NCBI GenBank assembly: GCA_947492525.1
Contig: CANLNQ010000012.1
Span: 1 to 64,000 of the forward strand
Reading direction: 5' to 3'
Source of the DNA: an uncultured Granulosicoccus sp.
GTDB lineage: Bacteria > Pseudomonadota > Gammaproteobacteria > Granulosicoccales > Granulosicoccaceae
DNA: 64,000 nt
Every line of letters starts with the position of its first letter. The first letter of the stretch is position 1. The notes beneath the pieces are model-generated. The model saw only the letters and a program-made list of their open reading frames with translations. It was not told where the DNA came from and did no database searches. Both the position numbers and the translations under genes were made by a program. Positions 48,270 to 56,286 of the stretch are shown here, in pieces.

Positions 48270-49186
48270 CGTCGCGTTCCTCCTCGACGTCGATTCAGGA
48301 AGCCGGCAATGCCCGTTGGCATGAAAAACAGGACAGCCAGTAGAATCACGCCCATGACCGACGGCCAGTACTGCGTGTATTCGGTGACGGTGCGATCCAG
48401 AAAGATCAGAACGGCGGCACCAATGACGGGGCCAACAAAGCTTCCCACGCCGCCGAGGATCGACATGATCATCACTTCCGCGGAGGTGGACCACCAGGCG
48501 GTTTCCACGAATACCGAGTGATTGAATACGGTAAACAGGGCACCGGCCACACCGGCAAAGGTACCGGCCAGCGTGAAGGCCACCAATTGCACGCGGCGCA
48601 CATTGACACCGATGAATTCCGCACGGTTGCGGTTCTCTCGTGTGGCCACCAGTGTCATGCCATAGGCTGAACGCACGATGACCCACAACACGGTGGCACA
48701 CAGCAGAACGACACACAGGGAAAAATAGAAGAAGCGCACCGGTGAATCGAGAAATTCAGGCACTGCCACACCGATGAATCCGGTATCTCCCCCCGTCACA
48801 CTCACCCACTTGAAAGCGATGGCCCAGACCAGTTGTCCGAAGGCCAGCGTCAGCATGGAAAAATAGATTTCAGTGAGCTTGACGCAGAAGTAGCCGATGA
48901 GAGCCGCTGCCAGAGCGGTCACTGCCACCGCCGCCGGAAAGGCCAGCAGAAACGGCCAGCCCAGCGTGGTCAGCAGAATGGCGCTGGCGTAGGCGCCTAT
49001 CGAGAACCAGGCGGCATGACCGAAGGATATCAATCCGCCATAACCCAGCAGCAGATTGAAACTCAGCGCAAACAGCGCGAATATCTGTATTTCAGTGACC
49101 AGATAGATCAGATAACGACTTCCTGCCAGCGGCACCAGCGCCAGCAGCAATACCAGCAGAGCCGTTCCCGTAATTGACTTGTTCAT
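48266..49186 (-). CDS. livM: HAAT-type ABC transporter permease (LivM-like)
   Basis: 306 aa from the ATG at 49186 (ATGA overlap with livH). About nine helices with LivM marks: FALFALSFNLLLGYGGLISFGHAAWFSIGAY, the EAA-like loop MTLVATRENRNRAEFIGVNVRRVQLVAFTLAG, and GGVGSFVGPVIGAAVL. It is one half of the inner-membrane channel with LivH. Confidence 0.92.
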   Translation of the reverse strand: MNKSITGTALLVLLLALVPLAGSRYLIYLVTEIQIFALFALSFNLLLGYGGLISFGHAAWFSIGAYASAILLTTLGWPFLLAFPAAVAVTALAAALIGYFCVKLTEIYFSMLTLAFGQLVWAIAFKWVSVTGGDTGFIGVAVPEFLDSPVRFFYFSLCVVLLCATVLWVIVRSAYGMTLVATRENRNRAEFIGVNVRRVQLVAFTLAGTFAGVAGALFTVFNHSVFVETAWWSTSAEVMIMSILGGVGSFVGPVIGAAVLIFLDRTVTEYTQYWPSVMGVILLAVLFFMPTGIAGFLNRRRGGTRR

Positions 49187-50079
49187 CGATAGCCCGCCTC
49201 GGGTTTGCCCAACAGCCCCCAGGGGCGTATCAACAGCACCAGCACCATCATCAGATAGATGAGCACTATCTCGAACTCGGGTATCAGCAAGACGCCGAAG
49301 GCGTTGAGCAAGCCCAGTATCAGGGAGCCGAGAAAGGCGCCACCAAGACTTCCCAGACCACCGATGATGGCGATGATGAAGCACTCCACGACGATCTCGG
49401 CATCCATGCCCGGTGCCAGCGCGATTGCGGGTGCGGCCAGCGCCCCGCCCATGCCGGCTATTGCAGAACCGGCCACGAACACCCACAGATAGATGCGTCC
49501 GACATTGATACCCAGAGACTCCAGCATCTCGCGATCCTGCCGCGCTGCCCTGACTAGTCGCCCAGCCCGGGTCCGATTGACGAAATACCACAAGCCCAGC
49601 CCCACCAGAACCCCGATGACACACAGCAGGAGACGGTAGCTCGGGTAGTAGGCCACACCCAGATTGGTGGCGCCGTCCAGACCCGGCGGGAACGACACCG
49701 ACAGAACCGAACTGCCCCAGCCAACCTTGACCAGGTCGCCAATGAGCAGCACCAATGCATAGGTGAAGAGCAATTGATACAGGTGATCCCGATGATAGAG
49801 ATGACGCAGCATCAGGCGCTCGATGATCCAGGCGAGCGCACCCAGGGCCAGCGCAGAACCGATGACCGCCAGCCAGAATCCCATGGGACTCATGTCAAAC
49901 GCGCCAACCAGCGTGAAGCAGACATAGCCGCCCAGCATGAAGAAGGCACCATGGGCGAAATTCAAGACGCGCAGCACACCCAGAATCAGCGTCAGTCCTG
50001 ACGAGATGATGAACAGATTCATCCCCAGCGATAGTCCGTTCATCAGCTGAATGAAAAGTAGAACCGGATTGTCGAACAT
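49183..50079 (-). CDS. livH: HAAT-type ABC transporter permease (LivH-like)
   Basis: 298 aa, complete. Signatures NGLSLGMNLFIISSGLTLILGVLRVLNFAHGAFFMLGGY and RAARQDREMLESLGINVGRIYLWVFVAGSAIAGMGGAL, then GGLGSLGGAFLGSLILGLLNAFG. It is the first permease of the translationally coupled livHMGF block, downstream of the binding-protein gene and its double hairpin. Confidence 0.93.
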   Translation of the reverse strand: MFDNPVLLFIQLMNGLSLGMNLFIISSGLTLILGVLRVLNFAHGAFFMLGGYVCFTLVGAFDMSPMGFWLAVIGSALALGALAWIIERLMLRHLYHRDHLYQLLFTYALVLLIGDLVKVGWGSSVLSVSFPPGLDGATNLGVAYYPSYRLLLCVIGVLVGLGLWYFVNRTRAGRLVRAARQDREMLESLGINVGRIYLWVFVAGSAIAGMGGALAAPAIALAPGMDAEIVVECFIIAIIGGLGSLGGAFLGSLILGLLNAFGVLLIPEFEIVLIYLMMVLVLLIRPWGLLGKPEAGYR

Positions 50080-50158
50080 GTACAGGCACTCCGATGGTTG
50101 CTTGACCGTATAGGCAGGGGGAGCAACGACAACTGGTCGCCGCTGGCCCGCGGGGAGC

Positions 50159-50214
50159 GGCGCGATGATGATCGCGCCGGCACCGAGTGTTTACCCCGGG
50201 GTCTGACCCCGGGG
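50159..50214 (-). terminator. Two tandem hairpins between binding protein and livH
   Basis: Hairpin A pairs GGCGCGAT with ATCGCGCC around GATG (50159-50178). Hairpin B pairs CCCCGGGGT with ACCCCGGGG around a 3-nt loop (50194-50214). They start 7 bp after the binding-protein stop, with no T tract. Likely an mRNA 3'-protecting or partial termination structure that makes more binding protein than permease. Confidence 0.7.
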
Positions 50215-50220
50215 CAGCGG

Positions 50221-51420
50221 TCAGTCCATCAGGTCGTCGGCCGGCACATACTCGACCGGGTTCAGAACCTTGTAGGGGTAGCTCTCATCTTCCGAGTCAC
50301 TCATCTGCCCCCAGAATTGCCCCCGATTGGCCTGATGGTCGGATGCGCGCATGGTCTGCTTGCCAATGGGCGTATCGATGGTCAAGCCTTCAAGCGCGGC
50401 AATCACGGCATCCGCGTTCACATCGCCCGCGGCCCGGACACCTTCCAGAACCCATTTGGCGGCGATATAACCGGTACTGGGCCAGGATGGCGGATGCTCG
50501 CTACCCAAATAGTCCTTCAGCTCCTTCACATAGGCGTTGTGCTCAGGGGTATCCGGGTAATAGAAGAGCTCGTAGCTGTTGGTCCAGATGCCTGCCGGCA
50601 TGTCCTTGCCCATGTTCTCGGATACCAGCGGGGCACCCACTTCGCCGGCACTGACGAATTCCAGCTGATCGAAGAAGCCGAACGGTTTGGCCTGTTTGGC
50701 AAAGGCGGGGAAGATGCCACCCCAGATATTGGAGAACACCCCGTCACAACCGGCCCCCATGGTCTTGGTGATATAGGCGGTGTAGTCTGTGGTACCGAAC
50801 TTGGGCCACTCCTGATTGATGATCTGCGCATCGGGGCGAATCTTCTGCAGATGGGCCGTGAAGGATTCATCGAGACTGTAGCCATAGGAGTAGTCCAGCA
50901 GCAGGGTACAGACCTTGTCCCAGCCCAGCTTGTCGACAATGATGGCTGCCGATTTTCCTTCGGTATTGGTATTGGCAGCTGCCCGGAAAAGATGTCGGTG
51001 AAAATACTCGGGGCTTGTCATTTCGGTGGTCTTGGGAATCGACGCGACATAGATCACGCCTTCCTGCTTGGCCACTTCCGAAATCGCCTGCCCTTCCGAA
51101 GAGCTGATGCCACCGACCAGGAAATCCACCCCGTCCTTGGCAATCATGTCCCGGGCAGCAGCCGTGGCCTCTGCAGGGTTGCATTTCGAATCCCGATGAA
51201 CCGTGACCACCTTGCGCCCATCAATACCGCCTTCGGCATTGACCTTGTCAACGAGCATCTGGTGCCCCTTGAGTGCCGACTCACCAAATATCAGACAGGG
51301 CCCAGAAGTGGCATACAGAGCGCCTATCCTGATTTCCTGCTCCTCCGCCAGGGCGGGATGTGACGCCATCGCAGCGGTAACTGCGGCGCACACGAGAAGT
51401 GCTGTCGTTTTCTTCGACAT
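50221..51420 (-). CDS. HAAT-type periplasmic substrate-binding protein
   Basis: 399 aa from the ATG at 51420, with a strong GGAGGAAAA ribosome site. The signal peptide ends near PALAEEQ. Mature start IRIGALYATSGPCLIFGESALKGHQMLVDKVNAEGGIDGRKV is the type I periplasmic fold of the LivK/UrtA class. VGGISSSEGQAISEVAKQEGV lines the usual ligand loop. The sequence does not tell leucine-, amide- or aromatic-binding apart, so no liv symbol is given. It is followed by the permease/ATPase genes and preceded 64 bp upstream by the SMP-30 gene. Confidence 0.9.
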   Translation of the reverse strand: MSKKTTALLVCAAVTAAMASHPALAEEQEIRIGALYATSGPCLIFGESALKGHQMLVDKVNAEGGIDGRKVVTVHRDSKCNPAEATAAARDMIAKDGVDFLVGGISSSEGQAISEVAKQEGVIYVASIPKTTEMTSPEYFHRHLFRAAANTNTEGKSAAIIVDKLGWDKVCTLLLDYSYGYSLDESFTAHLQKIRPDAQIINQEWPKFGTTDYTAYITKTMGAGCDGVFSNIWGGIFPAFAKQAKPFGFFDQLEFVSAGEVGAPLVSENMGKDMPAGIWTNSYELFYYPDTPEHNAYVKELKDYLGSEHPPSWPSTGYIAAKWVLEGVRAAGDVNADAVIAALEGLTIDTPIGKQTMRASDHQANRGQFWGQMSDSEDESYPYKVLNPVEYVPADDLMD

Positions 51421-51484
51421 GGTATTTTCCTCCATTATTATAAGGATATTGATGCTGAGCTCGCGCCAGCGCCTGCCAGCAATT

Positions 51485-52372
51485 TCAGAAAGCCGGCAGA
51501 CCTGCAGTGCGCGTTTCGCAGCGGTACAACGAGGTGGATGAGGTAAAGAACAGTTGTCGCAGATCCTCACCCCCCCAGGTGAAGTTCGCGGTCAGCTCGG
51601 CCATCAGAATGACCCCGAGACAAACCCCATCCGGTGTGAACACATGCACTCCCCCGGGGCCCGTGCAGTAGAGATTGCCGAGGGAATCGATCTTCATGCC
51701 GTCCGGATGACCTTCGGCTTCCCCGTCAAGGGTCACCCAGACATCACCACCACTGGCGTCACCCTGTTCGTTCACGTCGAACACACGCACATGGGACCGC
51801 TCGGTATCGTTGACATAGAGACGCTGCTGATCGAGCGACAGGCACAGGCCATTGGGTTGTGCGAAATCGTCAGCCAGCAAGGACAGGCCGCTACCGTCAG
51901 GCTTCACGCAATAGACTCCGCGGAATGACAACTCCGGTTCTCGAGGGACACCGAAGAACTCCATACGCCCATAGGTGGGATCGGTGAAGAACACCAGACC
52001 ATCTCGACGCACCACGATGTCATTGGGGCTGTTCAACTCCTGCCCATCGTAATGTGAAGCAAGCACCGTGATGGATTGATCGGCTTCGGTGCGGGTGACG
52101 CGACTGGTGGCATGCTCGCAGGTGAGCATACGACCCTGTGCATCGTAGGCATTGCCGTTGGCCATGTTGCTGGGTTGGCGCAAGGTGGTCACTCCGGTAC
52201 TCGGCGACCAGCGACGCATGTGATCGGCCGGCATGTCCGAAAAGGTCAGATGATGCTCTTGCGTATGCCAGATGGGCCCCTCGGTGAACGTGAATCCACC
52301 GCCCAGTCTTTCCAGCTCAACCGTATCGCCGATCACCTCGCGGAAGCGTTCATCGCGTATCTGAACACTCAC
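51485..52372 (-). CDS. SMP-30/gluconolactonase family lactonase
   Basis: 295 aa. Six-bladed propeller marks: LGGGFTFTEGPIWH with the metal-binding Glu, NSPNDIVVRRDGLVFFTDPTYG with the metal-binding Asn, and GEAEGHPDGMKIDSLGNLYCTGPGGVHVF with the catalytic Asp. Members hydrolyse lactones with a divalent metal. It overlaps the tautomerase stop by ATGA and belongs to the operon leading into the HAAT transporter. Confidence 0.92.
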   Translation of the reverse strand: MSVQIRDERFREVIGDTVELERLGGGFTFTEGPIWHTQEHHLTFSDMPADHMRRWSPSTGVTTLRQPSNMANGNAYDAQGRMLTCEHATSRVTRTEADQSITVLASHYDGQELNSPNDIVVRRDGLVFFTDPTYGRMEFFGVPREPELSFRGVYCVKPDGSGLSLLADDFAQPNGLCLSLDQQRLYVNDTERSHVRVFDVNEQGDASGGDVWVTLDGEAEGHPDGMKIDSLGNLYCTGPGGVHVFTPDGVCLGVILMAELTANFTWGGEDLRQLFFTSSTSLYRCETRTAGLPAF

Positions 52373-52578
52373 GATTGCGCCCTGAGTTCCTTGACGCGTT
52401 GACCCCCGGAAAACCAGTCGGATTCGGACACTTCATCGAATACGATCCAGACATTGCTGGCGGGAATTCCTGCAGCCTCAGCGATGGATCGTGTCACGTC
52501 CTCATTGATTCTTGCCTTGATTCCCACCGGATCTGCAGCAATGACTTCCTTGACAATTCGAATGTTCACAAATGGCAT
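52369..52578 (-). CDS. Tautomerase (4-oxalocrotonate tautomerase-like)
   Basis: 69 aa from the ATG at 52578, giving MPFVNIRIVKEV with the catalytic Pro exposed after Met removal. Length and fold marks (ITRSIAEAAGIPASNVWIVFDEV-like helix/strand) suit the 4-OT superfamily. It is the first gene of the operon, ATGA-coupled to SMP-30. Together they suggest keto-enol handling and lactone opening of a catabolic intermediate. Confidence 0.87.
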   Translation of the reverse strand: MPFVNIRIVKEVIAADPVGIKARINEDVTRSIAEAAGIPASNVWIVFDEVSESDWFSGGQRVKELRAQS

Positions 52579-52654
52579 GGCGCTCTCCGATGCGTGGTTG
52601 CCGAACCGGAATCTGTTCGGTTGCCAGCAGTCTACGGATGACGTTCTGGCGGTA

Positions 52655-52713
52655 TACGCAGAGGTACGCAGACTATGCACGGAAGGCCGCACATCGGCTG
52701 CGGGAACCCGCAG
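52655..52713. promoter_or_regulatory. Candidate regulator-binding region upstream of the tautomerase operon
   Basis: TACGCAGA occurs twice 10 bp apart (52655, 52665), and the palindrome-like TGCGGGAACCCGCAG is at 52699-52713. The 15-mer recurs exactly upstream of the ndmC-type gene. The rest of the 277-bp gap 52579-52855 holds no gene. Confidence 0.6.
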
Positions 52714-52855
52714 GTGTTGCTCGGCCATGGGTGCAGGGGCCTGAGCTGCATTGAGCCACACCCTGCTCGATTCGAAGCGGTCCGGCTTGCGTTGACTCGA
52801 CGAAGCTGCAACACCATCAGCAACGCTGGCACCGTCCGCGTACCGCCACGCAAAC

Positions 52856-53593
52856 TCAGTCCTGCCGCCCCTCGCGCCTGAACCATTCCTGCAGCAAGGC
52901 ATCCTCGTTCTTCAGCGAGTCCGAGTTCAGCAGGCCGCGCGACATGGCCAGAAAGACAGCCCGCGTCCGCGCGTTGTAGCAGGGGCCGTGAGTTCCGGAA
53001 GGAATCTCGGAACGATCCAGACCCAGCTTCAGATACAGCTGTTGCAGACGACTCTGAGCACCTCGCAGCGAGACATTGCGCCGGGCTGCCATGACCTTGT
53101 CGGTCAGACCCAGACTCAGATCCACCAGTGCCTCGTATTCGCACTCCGACAAGCCGGCATGCTGATCACGACTGCGACGCTGAACACCGCGCACTTCCCT
53201 GTCCACGATGCATTGCTCTTCGAGAAACACGCCCTGGATGGCCAGATGCAGGCGATCCTCGGAGGCGGACTTCAGAATATAGCCGTAGACTGCCTGTTCC
53301 GGCACGATGCGCGTGATGCCTCGGATGTAGGCCTCTTCGGCATAGTTCGACCAGAACAGAATCCGGGTCTCCGGTCGGCAGCGCCAGATATGTCTGGCAA
53401 CATCCACGCCGGTGACCTTCGGCATCTGCAAGTCGAGAATCACGCGATCGTGGTGGTAGCGGTCGAAGCTGCGCATGGCCTCGGCACCATCGGCCGTTTC
53501 CTCGACATGCTGCAGATCGGGCAGAACCGTCAGAGCGATCGATTTCAGAAAGGTGCGATGCAGGGCATCGTCCTCCGCGATGAGCAGACTCAC
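52856..53593 (-). CDS. LuxR-type response regulator
   Basis: 245 aa. The receiver has the acidic pair in LIAEDD and phospho-acceptor Asp in VILDLQMPKVTG. The C-terminal region (LSECEYEALVDLSLGLTDKVMAARRNVSLRGAQSRLQQLYLKLG) is a diverged LuxR-like helix-turn-helix. It overlaps the kinase gene by ATGA. It lies between two operons that share a motif and is the likely factor binding it. Confidence 0.85.
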   Translation of the reverse strand: MSLLIAEDDALHRTFLKSIALTVLPDLQHVEETADGAEAMRSFDRYHHDRVILDLQMPKVTGVDVARHIWRCRPETRILFWSNYAEEAYIRGITRIVPEQAVYGYILKSASEDRLHLAIQGVFLEEQCIVDREVRGVQRRSRDQHAGLSECEYEALVDLSLGLTDKVMAARRNVSLRGAQSRLQQLYLKLGLDRSEIPSGTHGPCYNARTRAVFLAMSRGLLNSDSLKNEDALLQEWFRREGRQD

Positions 53594-54930
53594 CGGGCAA
53601 CCTCCAGCGTCTCGAGCATGTCGGCAGGCAACGGCATGCAGAGCTCCACCTGTGTACCGCAGCCCTGGTCGACTTGCGTGATGCTGACCGTGGCAAAGAC
53701 CAGCGCCGCGCGGGTGTGGATGTTGGCGATGCCACCGTGCTGGACATGTTCAGGGCTGGCGATGCCGATGCCATCATCGCGTATGCGGATATACAGACAC
53801 GGCGCCTCCACCACAAGCTGTACCTCGATACGACGCGCCTCGGCGTGTTTCACCGCATTGTTGATCGCTTCCTGAACCATCCGATACAGCGACACGGTGA
53901 CCGACTCGGGCAGGGTGTCGACAATCCCCCGGCTGGCATCGATCAGCTGGGTCTCCACTGCCGACTTCAGATTGGCAGTACAGCGCTGCAGATGCGCCTC
54001 GATGGCATCGGCAAAACCGAACAACTGCAACACGCCGGGTTTCATGTCTTCGACAATCCCTCGCAGCTCCACCAGACTGTTCTCCAGATCGTGCTCGATC
54101 GAGAGCAGCATCTCTTCATCAAATCGCCCGGCGGATCGCACCTTGGCCAGTCGTCGCGAGAGCCTGGCCAGATCGGCCAGGGTCTGATCGTGCAGGTCCA
54201 TCCCCAGACGTTGTCGCTCCTGCTCCATGCCTTCGGTCAGATTCTGGGCCCCCAGACGCAAGGCTTCCTCACGACCGCGCGCTTCACTCTCAGCGACCGC
54301 CGCATCCCGCGCTTCACGACCACGCTCCAGCGCGAACAGATAGGCGGCGACCAGATCAGCGGCTCCCTGGGCGATCTCCACCAGGCGCTCGTCATACTGC
54401 GCCGTGCGATGACTGCTGATGGCCAGCGAGCCGGTGATCTCGCCCTTGACCCGCAGGGGAACGATGATCCGGCTGTGCAGATTCGCCTCGAAAATGGGGG
54501 CATTATCCGCCCCGTCGAAATGAAAGCGATCATCCTGCCAGGCATCGTCGGTCAGGATATGGTCCGCATTCCCCCACAGGACGTCTCGAATCGGGCTGCA
54601 CTCGGTGGGCTTCAGACGGTTTTTCAACTGGCTCCAGGACGTGTGCAATCTGGCCTCGTAGCAGATCTGGATACCCGAGGCATGCAGAAGGACGATGTCG
54701 AGATGATCATGCGGTATGAGGCTGCGCAAGCCGTTAGCGAAATTTCTGAGAACCGTGTCATATTCCGTCGGCCCGGCAATGGTGCGGGCAATCGACAGAA
54801 AGCAGGCCAGTGCCTGGGCAGGATCGGGCAAGGTACTTTGCCTGTCGTCCTGCGAGGACCTTCTTGCGCTTGTCAGCTTTCCGGACAATGGTGCCAATAC
54901 CTCGTTCAGACAGTGAAAACGACAGGACAT
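53590..54930 (-). CDS. GAF-domain histidine kinase (NarX/HisKA_3 type)
   Basis: 446 aa without membrane helices, hence a cytoplasmic sensor. A GAF domain spans about 45-200, followed by a short coiled coil and the HisKA_3 motif GMDLHDQTLADLARL with the phospho-accepting His, then the ATPase N box VQEAINNAVKHAEA and DDGIG. It partners the overlapping LuxR-type regulator. Its promoter must lie in the 252-bp gap shared with the ndm-type operon. Ligand unknown; a purine-like metabolite is plausible from context. Confidence 0.88.
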   Translation of the reverse strand: MSCRFHCLNEVLAPLSGKLTSARRSSQDDRQSTLPDPAQALACFLSIARTIAGPTEYDTVLRNFANGLRSLIPHDHLDIVLLHASGIQICYEARLHTSWSQLKNRLKPTECSPIRDVLWGNADHILTDDAWQDDRFHFDGADNAPIFEANLHSRIIVPLRVKGEITGSLAISSHRTAQYDERLVEIAQGAADLVAAYLFALERGREARDAAVAESEARGREEALRLGAQNLTEGMEQERQRLGMDLHDQTLADLARLSRRLAKVRSAGRFDEEMLLSIEHDLENSLVELRGIVEDMKPGVLQLFGFADAIEAHLQRCTANLKSAVETQLIDASRGIVDTLPESVTVSLYRMVQEAINNAVKHAEARRIEVQLVVEAPCLYIRIRDDGIGIASPEHVQHGGIANIHTRAALVFATVSITQVDQGCGTQVELCMPLPADMLETLEVAR

Positions 54931-55005
54931 CTGCCTTCGGCGGCAGCACTCGTCATCGTCGACAGGCTCGTGCAGCTGCTGCGAGCACCACCCAACACGG
55001 CGCGA

Positions 55006-55076
55006 GTACGCAGAGTCACAGCTCGGACTCTGGCGGTAAAGCGTAGTTTACGCCAAACTCTTGCGGGAACCCGCAG
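55006..55076. promoter_or_regulatory. Candidate regulator-binding region upstream of the ndm-type operon
   Basis: TACGCAGA at 55007 and TGCGGGAACCCGCAG at 55062-55076, with an intervening inverted repeat GTAAA-N6-TTTAC at 55036-55051. The spacing between the two motifs is 21 bp longer than in the 52.7-kb copy, i.e. two helical turns. The remainder of 54931-55182 holds no gene. Confidence 0.6.
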
Positions 55077-55182
55077 AGCGGCCCTGCCCTGTTGATGCAG
55101 GCTGGTCGACAGTGTTTGACAGATGCCAGACCAATTGGCACAGTCTGAAATCTTCCTGTTGCCGACTGTCTGACAGCCTACG

Positions 55183-56040
55183 ATGAGCACTCCCTGTAGC
55201 GACCCCGTGGCCCTCGGGCTCTGGCATCCTCTGGCTGCCATCGAGGATATTCCGCCATCGAGCGATCAGCACACCCGACTACTGGGTCAAGCGCTTCGCT
55301 ATCGCAAGGATGCCGGCAATCAGGTGGCGGTATTCGACGGAGACCGCCCCTTGCCGGTGACACAGGCCTACGGGTATGTCTGGACCTGTCTCGGCACGCC
55401 GGCCAGACCGCTTTTCGATCTCCCCGAATACGCAGAACCTGACCGACGCAACGTCTGTGCGGCCACGGTGGGCGTTCGAGTCTCCGCGCCCCGCGCCGTC
55501 GAGAATTTTCTGGACATGGGACACTTCCCGTTCGTGCATACCGGTATTCTGGGTGTCGAACCACACACCGAAGTGCGTGAGTATCAGGTTGAACTGAACG
55601 AAGACAAAGACGAGATTCTGGCCACCGAATGCATCTTCTATCAACCCCAGGCGGCCGCAGGTGCCAGTGGTGGCATCATGGCCGACTACATCTATCGGGT
55701 ACCGCACCCTTACTGCAGCGTATTATACAAGTCCTGCCCCACGGACGAATCCCGCCTGGATGTCATCGCCCTGTTTCTGCAGCCGGTGGATGAAGAAACC
55801 GTCCGGGCCCACGCCCTGGTCAGTGTCATCGACACACAGAGCAGTGATCTGGATATTCGTCTGTTCCAGCAGACCATCTTCAGCCAGGACAAACCCATTC
55901 TGGAGAACCAGCTACCCAAACGCCTGCCACTGGATCCGCGAGCCGAGACGCCGATACGCGCCGACAAGGTCGCGATCGTCTATCGTCGCTGGTTGCGCGC
56001 CAAGGGTCTGCAATATGGGGTCATCCCGGCGGCGGCCTGA
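55183..56040 (+). CDS. ndmC: NdmC-like Rieske-less non-heme iron oxygenase subunit
   Basis: 285 aa. It aligns to the alpha subunit of Rieske oxygenases, but the CxH...CxxH cluster motif is absent: residues 30-70 keep only a remnant (LLGQALRYRKDAGNQVAVFDG). The mononuclear iron site is intact, with NFLDMGHFPFVH giving His114 and His119, and Asp236 in SQDKPILENQ as the likely third ligand. This split is the hallmark of NdmC, the N7-demethylase of Pseudomonas putida CBB5 that takes electrons from the Rieske centre carried by NdmD. The NdmD-like and GST-like genes follow. Substrate is inferred as an N7-methylated purine. Confidence 0.82.
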   Translation: MSTPCSDPVALGLWHPLAAIEDIPPSSDQHTRLLGQALRYRKDAGNQVAVFDGDRPLPVTQAYGYVWTCLGTPARPLFDLPEYAEPDRRNVCAATVGVRVSAPRAVENFLDMGHFPFVHTGILGVEPHTEVREYQVELNEDKDEILATECIFYQPQAAAGASGGIMADYIYRVPHPYCSVLYKSCPTDESRLDVIALFLQPVDEETVRAHALVSVIDTQSSDLDIRLFQQTIFSQDKPILENQLPKRLPLDPRAETPIRADKVAIVYRRWLRAKGLQYGVIPAAA

Positions 56041-56112
56041 GCCCTCGGCTGAACCCTCGGCTGAACCCTCGGCTGAACCCTCGGCTGAACCCTCGGCTGA
56101 ACCCTCGGCTGA
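56041..56112 (+). repeat. Six-copy 12-bp tandem repeat after the ndmC-type stop
   Basis: The 12-mer RCCCTCGGCTGA is repeated six times directly after the stop codon. Each unit carries TGA in the frame of the gene, so read-through is blocked at every unit. It fills part of the 246-bp gap before the ndmD-type gene. Confidence 0.95.
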
Positions 56113-56286
56113 GCCCTCCAGCCACGCGCCACATGCGCCGCAGTCCGCTGTCGAACCGAATCTGTCGCGCCGAATCGACCACAGATTCCCATTGATTCAG
56201 GCGCCGATTTCTGGTTACCTAGGTAGCTGTTCGAGAATTTCCCGAACCCGCCAACCCCTCAGGAACTTGCTCCAATTCAGTGCCGT

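Noticed and set aside
50098-51363. 421-aa plus-strand frame
   Set aside because: Antisense of the substrate-binding protein gene.
53674-55095. 473-aa plus-strand frame
   Set aside because: Antisense of the GAF histidine kinase.
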